Source of the DNA: an uncultured Clostridia bacterium
GTDB lineage: Bacteria; Bacillota; Clostridia; Oscillospirales; CAG-382
Direction: 5' to 3'
Assembly: GCA_947627335.1 (NCBI GenBank)
Contig: CANQVQ010000058.1
Span: 1-10,605, forward strand
DNA: 10,605 nt
Below, one piece after another: positions 1 through 5,670 of this stretch (the first letter of the stretch is position 1; each line of letters opens with the position of its first letter). A program made the translations under genes and the position numbers. Under the pieces are notes generated by a model. It was not told where the DNA came from. It did not search any database and worked only from the letters and a program-made list of their open reading frames with translations.

Positions 1-2
1 CT

Positions 3-86
3 GCCGCCTACTCCTGCCCGGTCGCCCCGCTCCCATACGCCCCCGCCGCCTACCTCTGCCCGGACACATCGCCCACATACGCCCCG
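3..86. repeat. Imperfect GC-rich tandem repeat, about two units of 42 bp
   Basis: Two adjacent units begin with GCCGCCTAC at 3 and 45. Both continue through a TGCCCGG block and end in CATACGCCCC. They differ by several substitutions and small shifts. The first unit may be preceded by more copies outside the window. I see no convincing coding frame here; the plus frame is open but proline/arginine/histidine-rich and looks like a by-product of composition. Confidence 0.5.
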
Positions 87-166
87 CCACGCCCATTTTC
101 CCTCGTTCTCGGGTGAAAAAATCCTTCGGCGGGACACGTTTTTCCACAGAAAGGAGAGAATCTGCG

Positions 167-373
167 GTGAATTACCTCGTCGGCGAGCTGGTACTGGACG
201 CGGACGACAAGCCACGCGTGCGCATCCGTTTCTCGGACGGCAGGGAAGTGACGGCGACCTACGTCGGCACGTTCGGCTACAACCACACGTTCCGCACGGA
301 CGCGGGCGGCGAACTCCGCCTGTCGAACCACTTCATGCACCTCAAGGACATCCGCGTCACCCGCGAAACATAA
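167..373 (+). CDS. Small hypothetical protein, 68 aa
   Basis: I do not recognise this protein. The GTG at 167 is chosen because AAAGGAGAG at 150-158 sits at good distance before it; an in-frame GTG at 113 would add 18 residues but has no SD site. The product is 68 aa, rich in beta-formers and charged residues (VRIRFSDGREVTATYVG, then a HTFRTD segment and an HFMHLKDIRV end), with no membrane segment or signal peptide. It reads like a small beta-barrel or cytosolic accessory domain. The gene stands alone; the Xre regulator downstream is on the other strand, and a hairpin at 429-470 separates them. Real gene likely, function unknown. Confidence 0.6.
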   Translation: MNYLVGELVLDADDKPRVRIRFSDGREVTATYVGTFGYNHTFRTDAGGELRLSNHFMHLKDIRVTRET

Positions 374-428
374 AAAAACCACCCGTCCGGCGTTTTCCTA
401 CCGACGCATAAGGATGTAATGATGCACA

Positions 429-478
429 AGAGTGCGGCACAGTGTCGTTTGTAACACTGCGCCGCACTCTTTGTAATT
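429..478. terminator. Hairpin between convergent genes, likely terminator
   Basis: AGAGTGCGGC (429-438) pairs perfectly with GCCGCACTCT (461-470). After one A/C mismatch the stem continues with CAGTGT (440-445) against ACACTG (454-459), leaving an 8-nt loop. The plus-strand flank after the stem is T-rich but interrupted, with a run of seven T further on, so it is a plausible though not classical intrinsic terminator for the 68-aa gene. It may also stop the convergent regulator gene, but that side lacks a good U tract. Confidence 0.5.
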
Positions 479-591
479 GTTTCTGTGATTTTTTTGATCG
501 GTAGATACGGGAATTTTGAAAGCACGGCGGCAATACAAAATTCATGCTCGTTGTTATATGCGTTTGGAAGAAGGACTAATAAAAATTAATT

Positions 592-1668
592 TCAACGGCG
601 GAATGACGTCAATATGTCATCAAACGTTGTCATCATTCCGGCGTCTTTTTCTATCTCACCGACTTCATATTCGAGACGGCTTAACGGTATGGTGTTGGAC
701 ACTTCGCCGAGATCCTCAACGTCCCCACGCATAAGGACAGAAGTGTGGCAGAATTTTTCCGGCAGTTCGTCGTACTTTTTAGAATGGGTTAACCCCTGCT
801 TCAAAAACAACTCGGCTCTCGGTATATCACCGCTTTGATAATACAGCTTTGCGAGAAGGCAGGATATGTGTCCGTAATGATAGTGTGCAAAGCCATAGTC
901 CCCGTCTTCGTTCATGAGTTCGATTAAGGATAGGCATTTTTGGTAGACGCTTATTTTGTCGTCGTTCGTTTTTGCGGCAAAGGTTCCGAAATTTCGTATC
1001 TTATTGATCAGGAACTCCGAACAGACTCGAATGTTTCTTTTGATACAGGCTTCGTATTTCTCGCTGTCCGACCGAATATACAACTGCTCCAGGCACTCGT
1101 TGGCTGTATCATCGTAGCTTTCCGGGAAGTTCTCACAGATTTCCTCCGCCTTTTTTTGCATTCCGTCATTCAGATATAAAACCGTCAGTACATCCATAGC
1201 GGAATATCGGATCTTCTGCTCCGTACACCGATCCAGAATTTCACCGCAAAGTTTGTACAGCTCTTCTTTGTGGACTTCCTCTCCAAGCGGGGAATGCGGA
1301 TCATTCGGATCGTTGAACAGCTCATACAGGTATTTCTCTATGATGCGAAAATCATTCGGATATTTTTTATATATATCCAATGTGCGGTCAAATTTTTCTT
1401 TTTGCTTTCCTTCATGCGACAGTCTGTCGTATTCGGAAAGAAATGCATGAATATCTTCTTCTCGTTTTCCGCCCTCGATTTCCAGAAGCACATCTGCGCT
1501 GACGTTGAAAACGGAGGCGAGAATTGGAAGTTGAGAGATGTCGGGCGCCGACCTGTCACATTCCCACCCGGAAATCGCACGGGAGGTAATGCCGAGATAA
1601 TCCGCCAGTTGTTCCTGCGTCAAATTTTTCTCCCGGCGAAGCCGTTTTATGGTTGTTCCTATTGACAT
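592..1668 (-). CDS. Xre-family transcriptional regulator with helical C-terminal domain
   Basis: 358 aa. Residues about 5-60 form a classic Xre/Cro helix-turn-helix: LTQEQLADYLGITSRAISGW contains helix 2 and recognition helix 3, followed by the usual SAPD..QLPILASVFNVSADVLL end. The remaining ~290 residues are mostly helical with aromatic/leucine spacing like degenerate TPR repeats (for example AELFLKQGLTHSKKYDELPEKF), a layout common in Firmicutes regulators that sense a peptide or protein partner; no ligand can be read from the sequence. The start at 1668 is supported by AGAGG a few bases upstream and by a promoter at 1708-1736. A palindrome over that promoter suggests self-regulation. The facing methyltransferase leader carries related half-sites, so both could be controlled together. 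Confidence 0.85.
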   Translation of the reverse strand: MSIGTTIKRLRREKNLTQEQLADYLGITSRAISGWECDRSAPDISQLPILASVFNVSADVLLEIEGGKREEDIHAFLSEYDRLSHEGKQKEKFDRTLDIYKKYPNDFRIIEKYLYELFNDPNDPHSPLGEEVHKEELYKLCGEILDRCTEQKIRYSAMDVLTVLYLNDGMQKKAEEICENFPESYDDTANECLEQLYIRSDSEKYEACIKRNIRVCSEFLINKIRNFGTFAAKTNDDKISVYQKCLSLIELMNEDGDYGFAHYHYGHISCLLAKLYYQSGDIPRAELFLKQGLTHSKKYDELPEKFCHTSVLMRGDVEDLGEVSNTIPLSRLEYEVGEIEKDAGMMTTFDDILTSFRR

Positions 1669-1695
1669 AATTTTACCTCTTTCCTTTATTGGATT

Positions 1696-1713
1696 TATAC
1701 TATAGCCAGTATA
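1696..1713. promoter_or_regulatory. Palindrome over the regulator -10 box, candidate operator
   Basis: TATACT (1696-1701), a 6-nt spacer, AGTATA (1708-1713): a perfect 6+6 inverted repeat whose right half is the -10 box itself. A dimeric Xre protein bound here would block RNA polymerase, so autorepression is the natural reading. This is inferred from position and symmetry; an A/T-rich palindrome at a -10 box can also arise by chance. Confidence 0.45.
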
Positions 1714-1736
1714 TCAATCTGATAAAGGATTGTCAA
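1708..1736 (-). promoter_or_regulatory. Promoter of the Xre regulator gene
   Basis: Read on the minus strand: TTGACA (1736-1731), a 17-nt spacer ending in TGA, then TATACT (1713-1708). The -35 is perfect, the -10 is 5 of 6, and TGn extends the -10. The expected start lies about 7 nt further, giving a leader of about 30 nt before the ATG at 1668. Confidence 0.8.
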
Positions 1737-1891
1737 CGAAGTAAATATGTATAAAAAGTATAGTGCTGCTTTGAAAAAACAAATCGGAACATATTTTTCC
1801 GAATTCAATCAAAAGTACTTGGCGTATTGATCCTTCCTGATGCGTCTGCCGACTTTCCCCGCCCGACGGTTTTTTTCGCTGCAACTTTTCC

Positions 1892-1920
1892 TTGACAGGC
1901 GACAAAAAACGTGGTAGAAT
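1892..1920 (+). promoter_or_regulatory. Promoter of the methyltransferase gene (toxin-type promoter)
   Basis: TTGACA (1892-1897), 17-nt spacer, TAGAAT (1915-1920), with TGG before the -10. The spacer (GGCGACAAAAAACGTGG) differs by one base from that of the toxin promoter at 2869. The similarity continues past the start site as GAA(T/G)CGTAC. The methyltransferase and the toxin therefore have paralogous promoters. Confidence 0.8.
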
Positions 1921-1939
1921 CGTGTCGAATCGTACACAA

Positions 1940-1958
1940 AGTATATATCAGGTATACT
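1940..1958 (+). promoter_or_regulatory. Inverted repeat in the methyltransferase leader, candidate operator
   Basis: AGTATA (1940-1945), 7-nt spacer, TATACT (1953-1958). The half-sites are those of the palindrome at the Xre promoter, and the right side shares the longer string TATACTGG with the minus strand there. TATACT could also serve as a -10 box, but no good -35 lies 16-18 nt upstream. A common regulator for both genes is plausible and unproven. Confidence 0.35.
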
Positions 1959-1985
1959 GGGTGTTTTCAATGAGAGGGGGATCAT

Positions 1986-2693
1986 ATGGACGTCGACGGG
2001 TACTTAGCGTATATCAATGCACCGTGGGGAAAACTGTTTTACAGATTGGTTTGGCATAATCTTGCGTTCATAAATAAAAAAATCCTGGATTTTGGCAGTG
2101 GTTTTGGCGTTACGGCAAACCATTTGGCAAAATGCAACGACGTGACGGCTGTGGAGCCAAACAGTGCACTTCTTGAACATCGAATCTGCGAGAATCGTTA
2201 CGAGCAAATAACGGGAAGTATCGATAGCCTCAGAAGAATGGATAACGATCGTTTCGATGTGATACTCTGTCACAACGTTTTGGAATATATTGAGAATCGT
2301 GCCGATCTTATCGCAGAATTCGATAGGCTTTTGAAAAAAGATGGGATTTTATCAATCGTAAAGCATAATAAAAATGGCAAAATAATGCATAAAGCGGTAT
2401 TTGAAAACAACATTGACGAGGCGATGGCGCTTTTGCACGGAGAGAATGTCCTGTCGCAGAATTTCGGAACAATAAATGCATACGAGATGACGGATTTGCA
2501 GGATTGTATCGCAGAAAAATTCGTTTTGGAGAAAGTATATGGGATCCGCACGTTCTACGGCATCCAACCGAATTCCTTCAAATGTGAACCCGATTGGGAG
2601 GAAAGAATGTTTATGCTGGAATGTGCTGTGGAGAGTGAACCTGTCTATACGAACGTTGCATTCTTTCAGCATTTGATTTTGAAAAGAAAATGA
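1986..2693 (+). CDS. SAM-dependent methyltransferase, CmoM-like
   Basis: 235 aa, class I Rossmann methyltransferase. Motif I is ILDFGSGFG (residues 33-41), the ribose-binding acidic residue is Glu57 in DVTAVEPN, and motif II is FDVILCHNVLEYI (90-102). From memory the C-terminal half aligns with E. coli CmoM (SmtA), the tRNA carboxymethoxyuridine methyltransferase: compare HNVLEYI, the GILSIVKHNKNGKIMHKAV stretch, GIRTFYG, and the end pattern EPVY....F.H..L.K. Family membership is fairly firm; the substrate is not, since CmoM is best known from Gram-negatives. Start supported by GAGGGGG at 1974-1980. Its promoter matches the toxin promoter, and an antisense-type RNA gene converges on its 3' end, so it seems embedded in the toxin-antitoxin locus. 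Base composition is AT-richer than pnp or glg, consistent with acquisition. Confidence 0.8.
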   Translation: MDVDGYLAYINAPWGKLFYRLVWHNLAFINKKILDFGSGFGVTANHLAKCNDVTAVEPNSALLEHRICENRYEQITGSIDSLRRMDNDRFDVILCHNVLEYIENRADLIAEFDRLLKKDGILSIVKHNKNGKIMHKAVFENNIDEAMALLHGENVLSQNFGTINAYEMTDLQDCIAEKFVLEKVYGIRTFYGIQPNSFKCEPDWEERMFMLECAVESEPVYTNVAFFQHLILKRK

Positions 2694-2724
2694 CCATTCC
2701 TGACAAAAACCGTCGGGAACATAC

Positions 2725-2812
2725 AATAAAAAGAACTAACCGCCCACTTTCCTAAAGTATCGGTTAGTTCCATTCCGAGGGGAGTGCGACCGCTATCCGG
2801 TACGCTTCTCTT
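2725..2812 (-). ncRNA. Antisense-type small RNA, copy 1
   Basis: Not protein-coding; about 87 nt. A promoter lies at 2819-2847. The RNA has a 5' hairpin, GCG-U-ACCG / CGGU-CGC with loop GAUAG (2805-2786); a C/U-rich single-stranded linker; and a 3' terminator hairpin GAACUAACCG / CGGUUAGUUC (2770-2733) with an inner ACUUU/AAAGU stem, followed by UUUUUAUUG. This copy converges on the methyltransferase: its 3' end lies about 30 nt beyond that gene's stop codon. It is nearly identical to copy 2, so it could pair with the toxin mRNA in trans through the shared terminator arm. Confidence 0.75.
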
Positions 2813-2818
2813 GTCTTT

Positions 2819-2847
2819 ACTATACCACGTTTTCCCCGGTTTGTCAA
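2819..2847 (-). promoter_or_regulatory. Promoter of small RNA copy 1
   Basis: Minus strand: TTGACA (2847-2842), exact 17-nt spacer ending ACGTGG, then TATAGT (2824-2819). It is divergent from the toxin promoter at 2869-2897, whose spacer also ends ACGTGG. Both transcripts then carry GAAGCGTACC, so the two promoters look like an inverted duplication of each other. Confidence 0.85.
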
Positions 2848-2868
2848 GCCCTTTTTTGCAAATCGTCC

Positions 2869-2897
2869 TTGACAGACGACAAAAAACGTGGTAAAAT
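2869..2897 (+). promoter_or_regulatory. Promoter of the toxin mRNA
   Basis: TTGACA (2869-2874), 17-nt spacer, TAAAAT (2892-2897), TGG before the -10. The expected start near 2904 gives a leader of about 100 nt before the toxin, long for so small a gene and filled with structure. Confidence 0.8.
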
Positions 2898-2931
2898 GAC
2901 ACCGAAGCGTACCAAACGGTTATGGCGGTTG

Positions 2932-2998
2932 CCTCCTCTCTGCAAAGAAAAGGAGGTTTCTTACAAGTGAGCCTCCTTTCCTCGCGTGAAAAAGGAGG
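2932..2998 (+). promoter_or_regulatory. Two SD-sequestering hairpins in the toxin mRNA leader
   Basis: CCTCCT (2932-2937) can pair with AGGAGG (2951-2956), which is the SD of the leader ORF. CCTCCTTT (2972-2979) pairs perfectly with AAAGGAGG (2991-2998), which is the SD of the toxin. Both ribosome binding sites thus carry a built-in anti-SD strand. Translation inhibition by leader structure is typical of type I toxin mRNAs. The pairing is read directly; its use in the cell is inferred. Confidence 0.6.
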
Positions 2999-3017
2999 TG
3001 ATGCGATGTGTACATGA
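2967..3017 (+). CDS. Possible 16-aa leader ORF coupled to the toxin
   Basis: GTG start 10 nt after AAAAGGAGG (2948-2956); product VSLLSSREKGGDAMCT. It runs through the hairpin that hides the toxin SD, and its TGA (3015-3017) lies just past the toxin start (GTG 3008, or ATG 3014 with an ATGA overlap). Ribosomes translating it would open that hairpin, giving coupling like mok-hok. The peptide itself has no recognisable features and may matter only as an act of translation. Confidence 0.5.
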   Translation: MSLLSSREKGGDAMCT

Positions 3018-3106
3018 CGCTGACGGAATGCCTCGGCATCCTGAACCTGATCGTACAGGTCGTTGCGCTGATGATCTTGTTTCATCAAAGCAATAAAAAG
3101 AACTAA
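3008..3106 (+). CDS. Putative type I toxin, holin-like hydrophobic peptide, 32 aa
   Basis: The peptide starts VYMTLTECLG, continues with one hydrophobic helix (ILNLIVQVVALMILF) and ends in a polar, basic tail, HQSNKKN. This is the layout of Firmicutes putative holin-like toxins (N-terminal MYVT.E-like start, one membrane span, Lys-rich end), which insert in the membrane when overproduced. The GTG at 3008 is preferred since AAAGGAGG ends 9 nt before it and the VYMT start fits the family; ATG at 3014 is the alternative (30 aa). The last codons and the stop lie inside the 3' arm of the convergent small RNA copy 2, the arrangement of 3'-overlapping type I toxin-antitoxin pairs. Assignment rests on pattern and context, not on a database match. 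Confidence 0.7.
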   Translation: MYMTLTECLGILNLIVQVVALMILFHQSNKKN

Positions 3107-3178
3107 CCGCCCACTTTCCCAAAGTATCGGTTAGTTCCATACTGGAGGAGTGCGACCGCTATCCGGTACGCTTCTCTT
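3092..3178 (-). ncRNA. Antitoxin-type antisense RNA, copy 2 (overlaps toxin 3' end)
   Basis: About 87 nt on the strand opposite the toxin. The promoter is at 3185-3213. The terminator hairpin GAACUAACCG / CGGUUAGUUC (3137-3100) with inner ACUUU/AAAGU is followed by UUUUUAUUG (3099-3091). The RNA is complementary to the toxin's last four codons, stop codon and following 3' UTR, so it can pair with any toxin mRNA that reads into this hairpin. The 5' hairpin (loop GAUAG) and a CACUCCUCC linker match copy 1. The linker is also complementary to GGAGG, so a second contact at the toxin SD sites is possible. Confidence 0.8.
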
Positions 3179-3184
3179 ATCTTT

Positions 3185-3213
3185 ACTATACCACGTTTCC
3201 TCCGTTTTGTCAA
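3185..3213 (-). promoter_or_regulatory. Promoter of antisense RNA copy 2
   Basis: Minus strand: TTGACA (3213-3208), 17-nt spacer ending ACGTGG, TATAGT (3190-3185). It closely matches consensus, fitting an antitoxin RNA that must be made in excess of the toxin mRNA, whose -10 (TAAAAT) is slightly different. Confidence 0.85.
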
Positions 3214-3232
3214 GCATTTTTCGCAAAATTGC

Positions 3233-3319
3233 AATAAAAAGAACTAACCGCCGACTCTCCCAAGTTATCAGTTAGTTCCATAACGGGAGGAGTGCAACCG
3301 CAACCGGTACGCTTCTCTT
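3233..3319 (-). ncRNA. Antisense-type small RNA, copy 3 (orphan)
   Basis: Same architecture as copies 1 and 2, placed 141 bp further along as a direct repeat with no toxin beside it. It is the most diverged copy. Several changes keep pairing only in the minus-strand RNA: the terminator stem has U-G where the plus strand would have A/C, and the 5' hairpin pairs GCG with UGC through a G-U where the plus strand would again mismatch. The 5' hairpin loop changes while the ACCG/CGGU stem is kept. This supports a functional RNA on the minus strand. Target unknown. Confidence 0.7.
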
Positions 3320-3325
3320 GTCTTT

Positions 3326-3354
3326 ACTATAACACGCTTTCCCGAATTTGTCAA
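3326..3354 (-). promoter_or_regulatory. Promoter of small RNA copy 3
   Basis: Minus strand: TTGACA (3354-3349), 17-nt spacer ending GTGT, TATAGT (3331-3326). Both hexamers are intact although the spacer has diverged from the other copies, so this copy is probably still transcribed. Confidence 0.8.
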
Positions 3355-3398
3355 GCCTCTTTCGCAAAAAAGTGGGCATACCGAAAACCCTATTTACA

Positions 3399-3489
3399 CC
3401 CCAAACCGAAAAGTTTTTGGGGGATTTCAGGGAACTTTTTTTGAAAAAGTTCCCTGAACAGCCTGCACGACGTGCAGGTTCCGTCGTGC
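3399..3489. repeat. Cluster of strong inverted repeats
   Basis: Three hairpins in 90 bp. First: CCCCAAA (3399-3405) with TTTGGGG (3416-3422). Second: a perfect 15-bp stem with a 3-nt TTG loop (3425/3426 to 3458), left arm TTCAGGGAACTTTTT. Third: CCTGCACG / CGTGCAGG around one A (3462-3478), competing with GCACGACG / CGTCGTGC (3465-3489). The T-rich and A-rich arms make the second hairpin terminator-like in both directions. The set resembles the short palindromic elements common between genes in gut Clostridia; I see no coding sequence in it. Confidence 0.6.
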
Positions 3490-3505
3490 GCCCCTCGCGT
3501 TCCGT

Positions 3506-3541
3506 GAAAAACGCCCCGCCCCAATCGGGACAGAGCGTTTT
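3506..3541 (-). terminator. Intrinsic terminator of rpsO-pnp
   Basis: Minus strand, 18 nt after the pnp stop: AAAACGC (3541-3535) pairs with GCGTTTT (3514-3508), with a further inner GUCCC/GGGGC stem, and the stem runs into UUUUU then C. Position and shape fit the end of the pnp transcript. Confidence 0.75.
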
Positions 3542-3558
3542 GCGTTTTCGGAAACCCC

Positions 3559-5670
3559 TTACTCCCCGTCGGCGGCGTCCGCGGCGGCGAGCGCGTCGCG
3601 GCGGGACAGGTTCAGACGACCCTTCTCGTCGATCTCGGTCACCATGACCTTGATCTGGTCGCCGACCGACACGACGTCCTCGACTTTCGCCACACGGTGC
3701 TTGTCAAGCTGGGAAATATGCACCAAGCCCTCCTTGCCCGGGGCGATCTCGACGAACGCGCCGAAGTTCATCAGACGCGTGACGGTGCCCATATAGATCG
3801 TGCCCGGTTCCGGGTCCTTCGCGATCGCCTCGATGATGGCGAGCGCACGGTAGCCGTCGTCCTTGTTGACTGCGGCGATGAACACCGAGCCGTCGTCGTC
3901 GATGTCGATCTTGCAGTTCGTGTCCGCACAGATCTTCTGGATGACCTTTCCGCCCGAACCGATGACCTCGCGGATCTTCTCCGGGTCGATCTTGGTCGTG
4001 ATCATCTTCGGCGCATACTTCGACACGTCCTCACGCGGTGCGGGGAGGGTCTTGAGCAGGTACTCGTCGATGATATAGAACCGACCCTTGCGCGTGACCT
4101 CGAACGCGGACTTGATGATCTCCGGCGTCAGCCCGTCGATCTTCAGGTCCATCTGGATGGACGTGATGCCCTTCTTGGTGCCGGCGACCTTGAAATCCAT
4201 GTCGCCGAAGAAATCCTCCAGCCCTTGAATATCGATCATGGTCATCCAGCGTTCCCCTTCGGTGATCAGACCGCAGGAGATCCCGGCGACCGGCGCCTTG
4301 ATCGGCACGCCGGCGTCCATCAGCGCGAGCGTCGAACCGCACACGGACGCCTGCGACGTCGAACCGTTCGACGAAATGACCTCCGACACGCAGCGGATCG
4401 CGTATGGGAACTCCTCGACCGACGGCAGGACCGGCAGGAGCGAACGCTCGGCGAGCGCCCCGTGCCCGATCTCCCGACGACCCGCACCGCGGGACGCCTT
4501 CGCTTCGCCGACCGAGAAGCCCGGCATATTATAATGGTGCATATAGCGCTTTGTCTCCTCGACGTCGATCCCGTCGAGCAGCTGCACTTCGCTCATAGGT
4601 GCGAGCGTACAGGTGGTCAGCACCTGCGTCTGTCCACGGGTGAACATCCCCGAACCGTGCACACGCGGCAGCAGACCGACCTCGGCGGCGAGCGGACGGA
4701 TCTGGTCCATCTTCCGCCCGTCCACACGGCGCTGCTCGGTCAGCAGCCAATGGCGGACGATCTTCTTTTGCAGCTTATACAGACACTCGTCGATCAGCGC
4801 CTTGCTGTCCGGGTATTCCTCGGCGAGCGCTTCGTACACCTTGTCGTAGACCGGCTTGAGCCGTGCGTCGCGGACCTTCTTGTCGTCGGTGTCCAGCGCC
4901 GCTTCGACCTCCGGGCGGACCATCGCTTCGATCTTGTCGAACAGTTCCGGGTCCGGCACGCAGGACGGATAGTCGAACTTCGGCTTGCCGATCTCCGCAC
5001 GGATGCCCTCGATGAACGCGACCAGCCCCTTGATCTCCTCGTGCGCCTGCATGATCGCGTCGAACATCGTATCGTCGGCGACCTGGTTCGCACCGGCTTC
5101 GATCATGACGACCTTCTTCGCACTGCCGGCGACGGTCAGTTGCAGATCGCTGACCTGCCGTTCGGCGAGCGTCGGGTTGATGACGACCTTCCCGTCCACC
5201 AGACCGACGAACACCCCGGCGATCGGGCCGTTCCACGGAATATCCGAAATGGTCAGCGCGATGGACGCGCCAAGCATTGCCGCGACCTCCGGCGAGCAGT
5301 CCTGATCGACCGACATGACCGTCAGCGACAGCACCACGTCGTTGCGCAGGTCCTTCGGGAACAGCGGACGGATCGGGCGGTCGATGACGCGGGACGCTAA
5401 GATCGCGTGCTCGGTCGGACGACCCTCGCGGCGGTTCCACGAACCGGGGATCCGACCGACGGAATACAGTTTTTCCTCAAAATCCACGGAAAGCGGGAGG
5501 AAATCGATGCCTTCGCGAGGCGCCGCGGACGCCGTCGCCGTGCAAAGCACCGCCGTTTCGCCGTAGCGAACCATGCAGGAGCCGTTGGCGAGCTGCGCCA
5601 TCTTGCCGGTCTCGATGACCAGCGGGCGACCCGCGAGGGTATAGGTGAACTTGCGGAAATCTTCAAACAT
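3559..5670 (-). CDS. pnp: Polyribonucleotide nucleotidyltransferase (PNPase)
   Basis: 703 aa, the usual length. PNPase degrades RNA 3' to 5' with phosphate, works as a ring-shaped trimer, and takes part in mRNA turnover and small-RNA metabolism. Domain order is visible: first RNase PH core (about 12-145), helical linker, second RNase PH core (about 320-540), KH domain with IREVIGSGGKVIQKI (566-580), S1 domain (about 620-690, GTVTRLMNFGAFVEI). The catalytic segment EDFFGDMDFKVAG places Asp486, Asp492 and Lys494 at the positions known for the E. coli enzyme, so it should be active. The start is supported by AGGAAG before the ATG. It lies 166 nt downstream of rpsO on the same strand, the widespread rpsO-pnp order, and probably shares its transcript; I found no separate strong promoter. 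Confidence 0.97.
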   Translation of the reverse strand: MFEDFRKFTYTLAGRPLVIETGKMAQLANGSCMVRYGETAVLCTATASAAPREGIDFLPLSVDFEEKLYSVGRIPGSWNRREGRPTEHAILASRVIDRPIRPLFPKDLRNDVVLSLTVMSVDQDCSPEVAAMLGASIALTISDIPWNGPIAGVFVGLVDGKVVINPTLAERQVSDLQLTVAGSAKKVVMIEAGANQVADDTMFDAIMQAHEEIKGLVAFIEGIRAEIGKPKFDYPSCVPDPELFDKIEAMVRPEVEAALDTDDKKVRDARLKPVYDKVYEALAEEYPDSKALIDECLYKLQKKIVRHWLLTEQRRVDGRKMDQIRPLAAEVGLLPRVHGSGMFTRGQTQVLTTCTLAPMSEVQLLDGIDVEETKRYMHHYNMPGFSVGEAKASRGAGRREIGHGALAERSLLPVLPSVEEFPYAIRCVSEVISSNGSTSQASVCGSTLALMDAGVPIKAPVAGISCGLITEGERWMTMIDIQGLEDFFGDMDFKVAGTKKGITSIQMDLKIDGLTPEIIKSAFEVTRKGRFYIIDEYLLKTLPAPREDVSKYAPKMITTKIDPEKIREVIGSGGKVIQKICADTNCKIDIDDDGSVFIAAVNKDDGYRALAIIEAIAKDPEPGTIYMGTVTRLMNFGAFVEIAPGKEGLVHISQLDKHRVAKVEDVVSVGDQIKVMVTEIDEKGRLNLSRRDALAAADAADGE

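Noticed and set aside
1714..1905. 63-aa minus-strand frame in the regulator-methyltransferase gap
   Set aside because: Overlaps both promoters and has no SD; the gap is better explained as regulatory.
2701..3357. The spaced repeats considered as a CRISPR array
   Set aside because: Only three units, of ~120 bp, with unequal spacing, each containing promoter and terminator; they are RNA genes, not CRISPR repeats.
3348..3647. 99-aa plus-strand frame over the palindromes and pnp end
   Set aside because: Crosses the small RNA promoter, the inverted repeats and the pnp terminator; no SD and an Arg-rich tail from antisense pnp.
3697..5400. 567-aa open frame on the plus strand opposite pnp
   Set aside because: Arg/Asp/His-rich shadow of a GC-rich gene on the other strand; pnp is unmistakable and this frame has no SD or known motifs.
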